NCBI GenBank assembly: GCA_034431495.1 | Contig: DAOUDB010000115.1 | Coordinates: forward strand, 1-40,270 | DNA: 40,270 nucleotides | Direction of reading: 5' to 3' | Source of the DNA: Roseilinea sp034431495 | GTDB taxonomy: Bacteria > Chloroflexota > Anaerolineae > J036 > Brachytrichaceae | Part shown: positions 40,251 through 40,270 of the stretch, in pieces | How positions within the stretch are numbered: the stretch's first letter is position 1 | Layout of the letters: each line of letters begins with the position of its first letter | Notes under the pieces: generated by a model | Told to the model about the DNA's origin: nothing | The model's input: the letters and a program-made list of their open reading frames with translations, nothing else | Databases searched by the model: none | Made by a program: the position numbers and the translations under genes

Positions 40251-40270
40251 ATTGATTGAGCCATTGATTC
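40251..40270. repeat. Start of an octamer-like tract after nuoH, cut by window edge
   Basis: gattgagc and cattgatt words, as seen in the tract after aroF (12812). Confidence 0.4.

Overview
The window is about 40 kb of GC-rich bacterial chromosome with compact operons and no rRNA, tRNA, CRISPR or transposase visible. The gene set suggests Chloroflexota, probably an Anaerolineae-like lineage: type I-beta DAHP synthases, an AroK-AroB fusion, a nuoABCDEF-G-H order without NuoCD fusion, GTG starts, many genes without a Shine-Dalgarno site and an abundance of the word GCCGGC. This assignment is an inference from gene families.

Layout. (1) 1-2610: a partial JAMM metalloprotease and a creatininase-family hydrolase on the minus strand, then a neutral-ceramidase-like gene on plus. 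(2) 2637-13513, minus strand: an aromatic amino acid supra-operon. In transcription order it runs promoter, leader peptide, attenuator, aroH, aroF, aroF, tyrA, aroA, aroE, pepC, a two-gene toxin-antitoxin-like module, aroC and aroKB. Dehydroquinate dehydratase (aroD/aroQ) and prephenate dehydratase (pheA) are absent. (3) 13560-20831: an RluE-like pseudouridine synthase, a very large secreted subtilisin, QueG and a membrane-anchored protein with a Pro/Thr-rich linker. (4) 20935-23085: a histidine kinase / LuxR-type response regulator pair. (5) 23125-23875: an HEPN/MNT module. (6) 23934-29432: a YdiJ-like FAD/Fe-S dehydrogenase, two RNA methyltransferases that overlap tail to tail, and a TMEM175-like channel. 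(7) 29516-30256: a GIN-domain lipoprotein. (8) 30481-40250: complex I genes nuoA-nuoH, interrupted between nuoF and nuoG by two secreted tandem OB-fold proteins.

Main observations. Ahead of the aro genes is a 35-codon leader peptide with a dense run of Phe, Tyr and Trp codons (FSFSYFWFYGYF). It lies between a good sigma-70 promoter and a terminator hairpin with a U-tract, followed by a strong Shine-Dalgarno site and aroH. This has the architecture of a ribosome-mediated attenuator sensing all three aromatic amino acids and controlling nearly the whole pathway.

The second theme is a set of short tracts of degenerate 7-nt (sometimes 8-nt) words. They occupy many gene junctions, supply start or stop codons, and also lie in frame inside QueG, the YdiJ-like protein, NuoG, TyrA and the subtilisin. 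A third pattern is four genes whose -10 box lies exactly 7 nt before the start codon, which predicts leaderless mRNAs.
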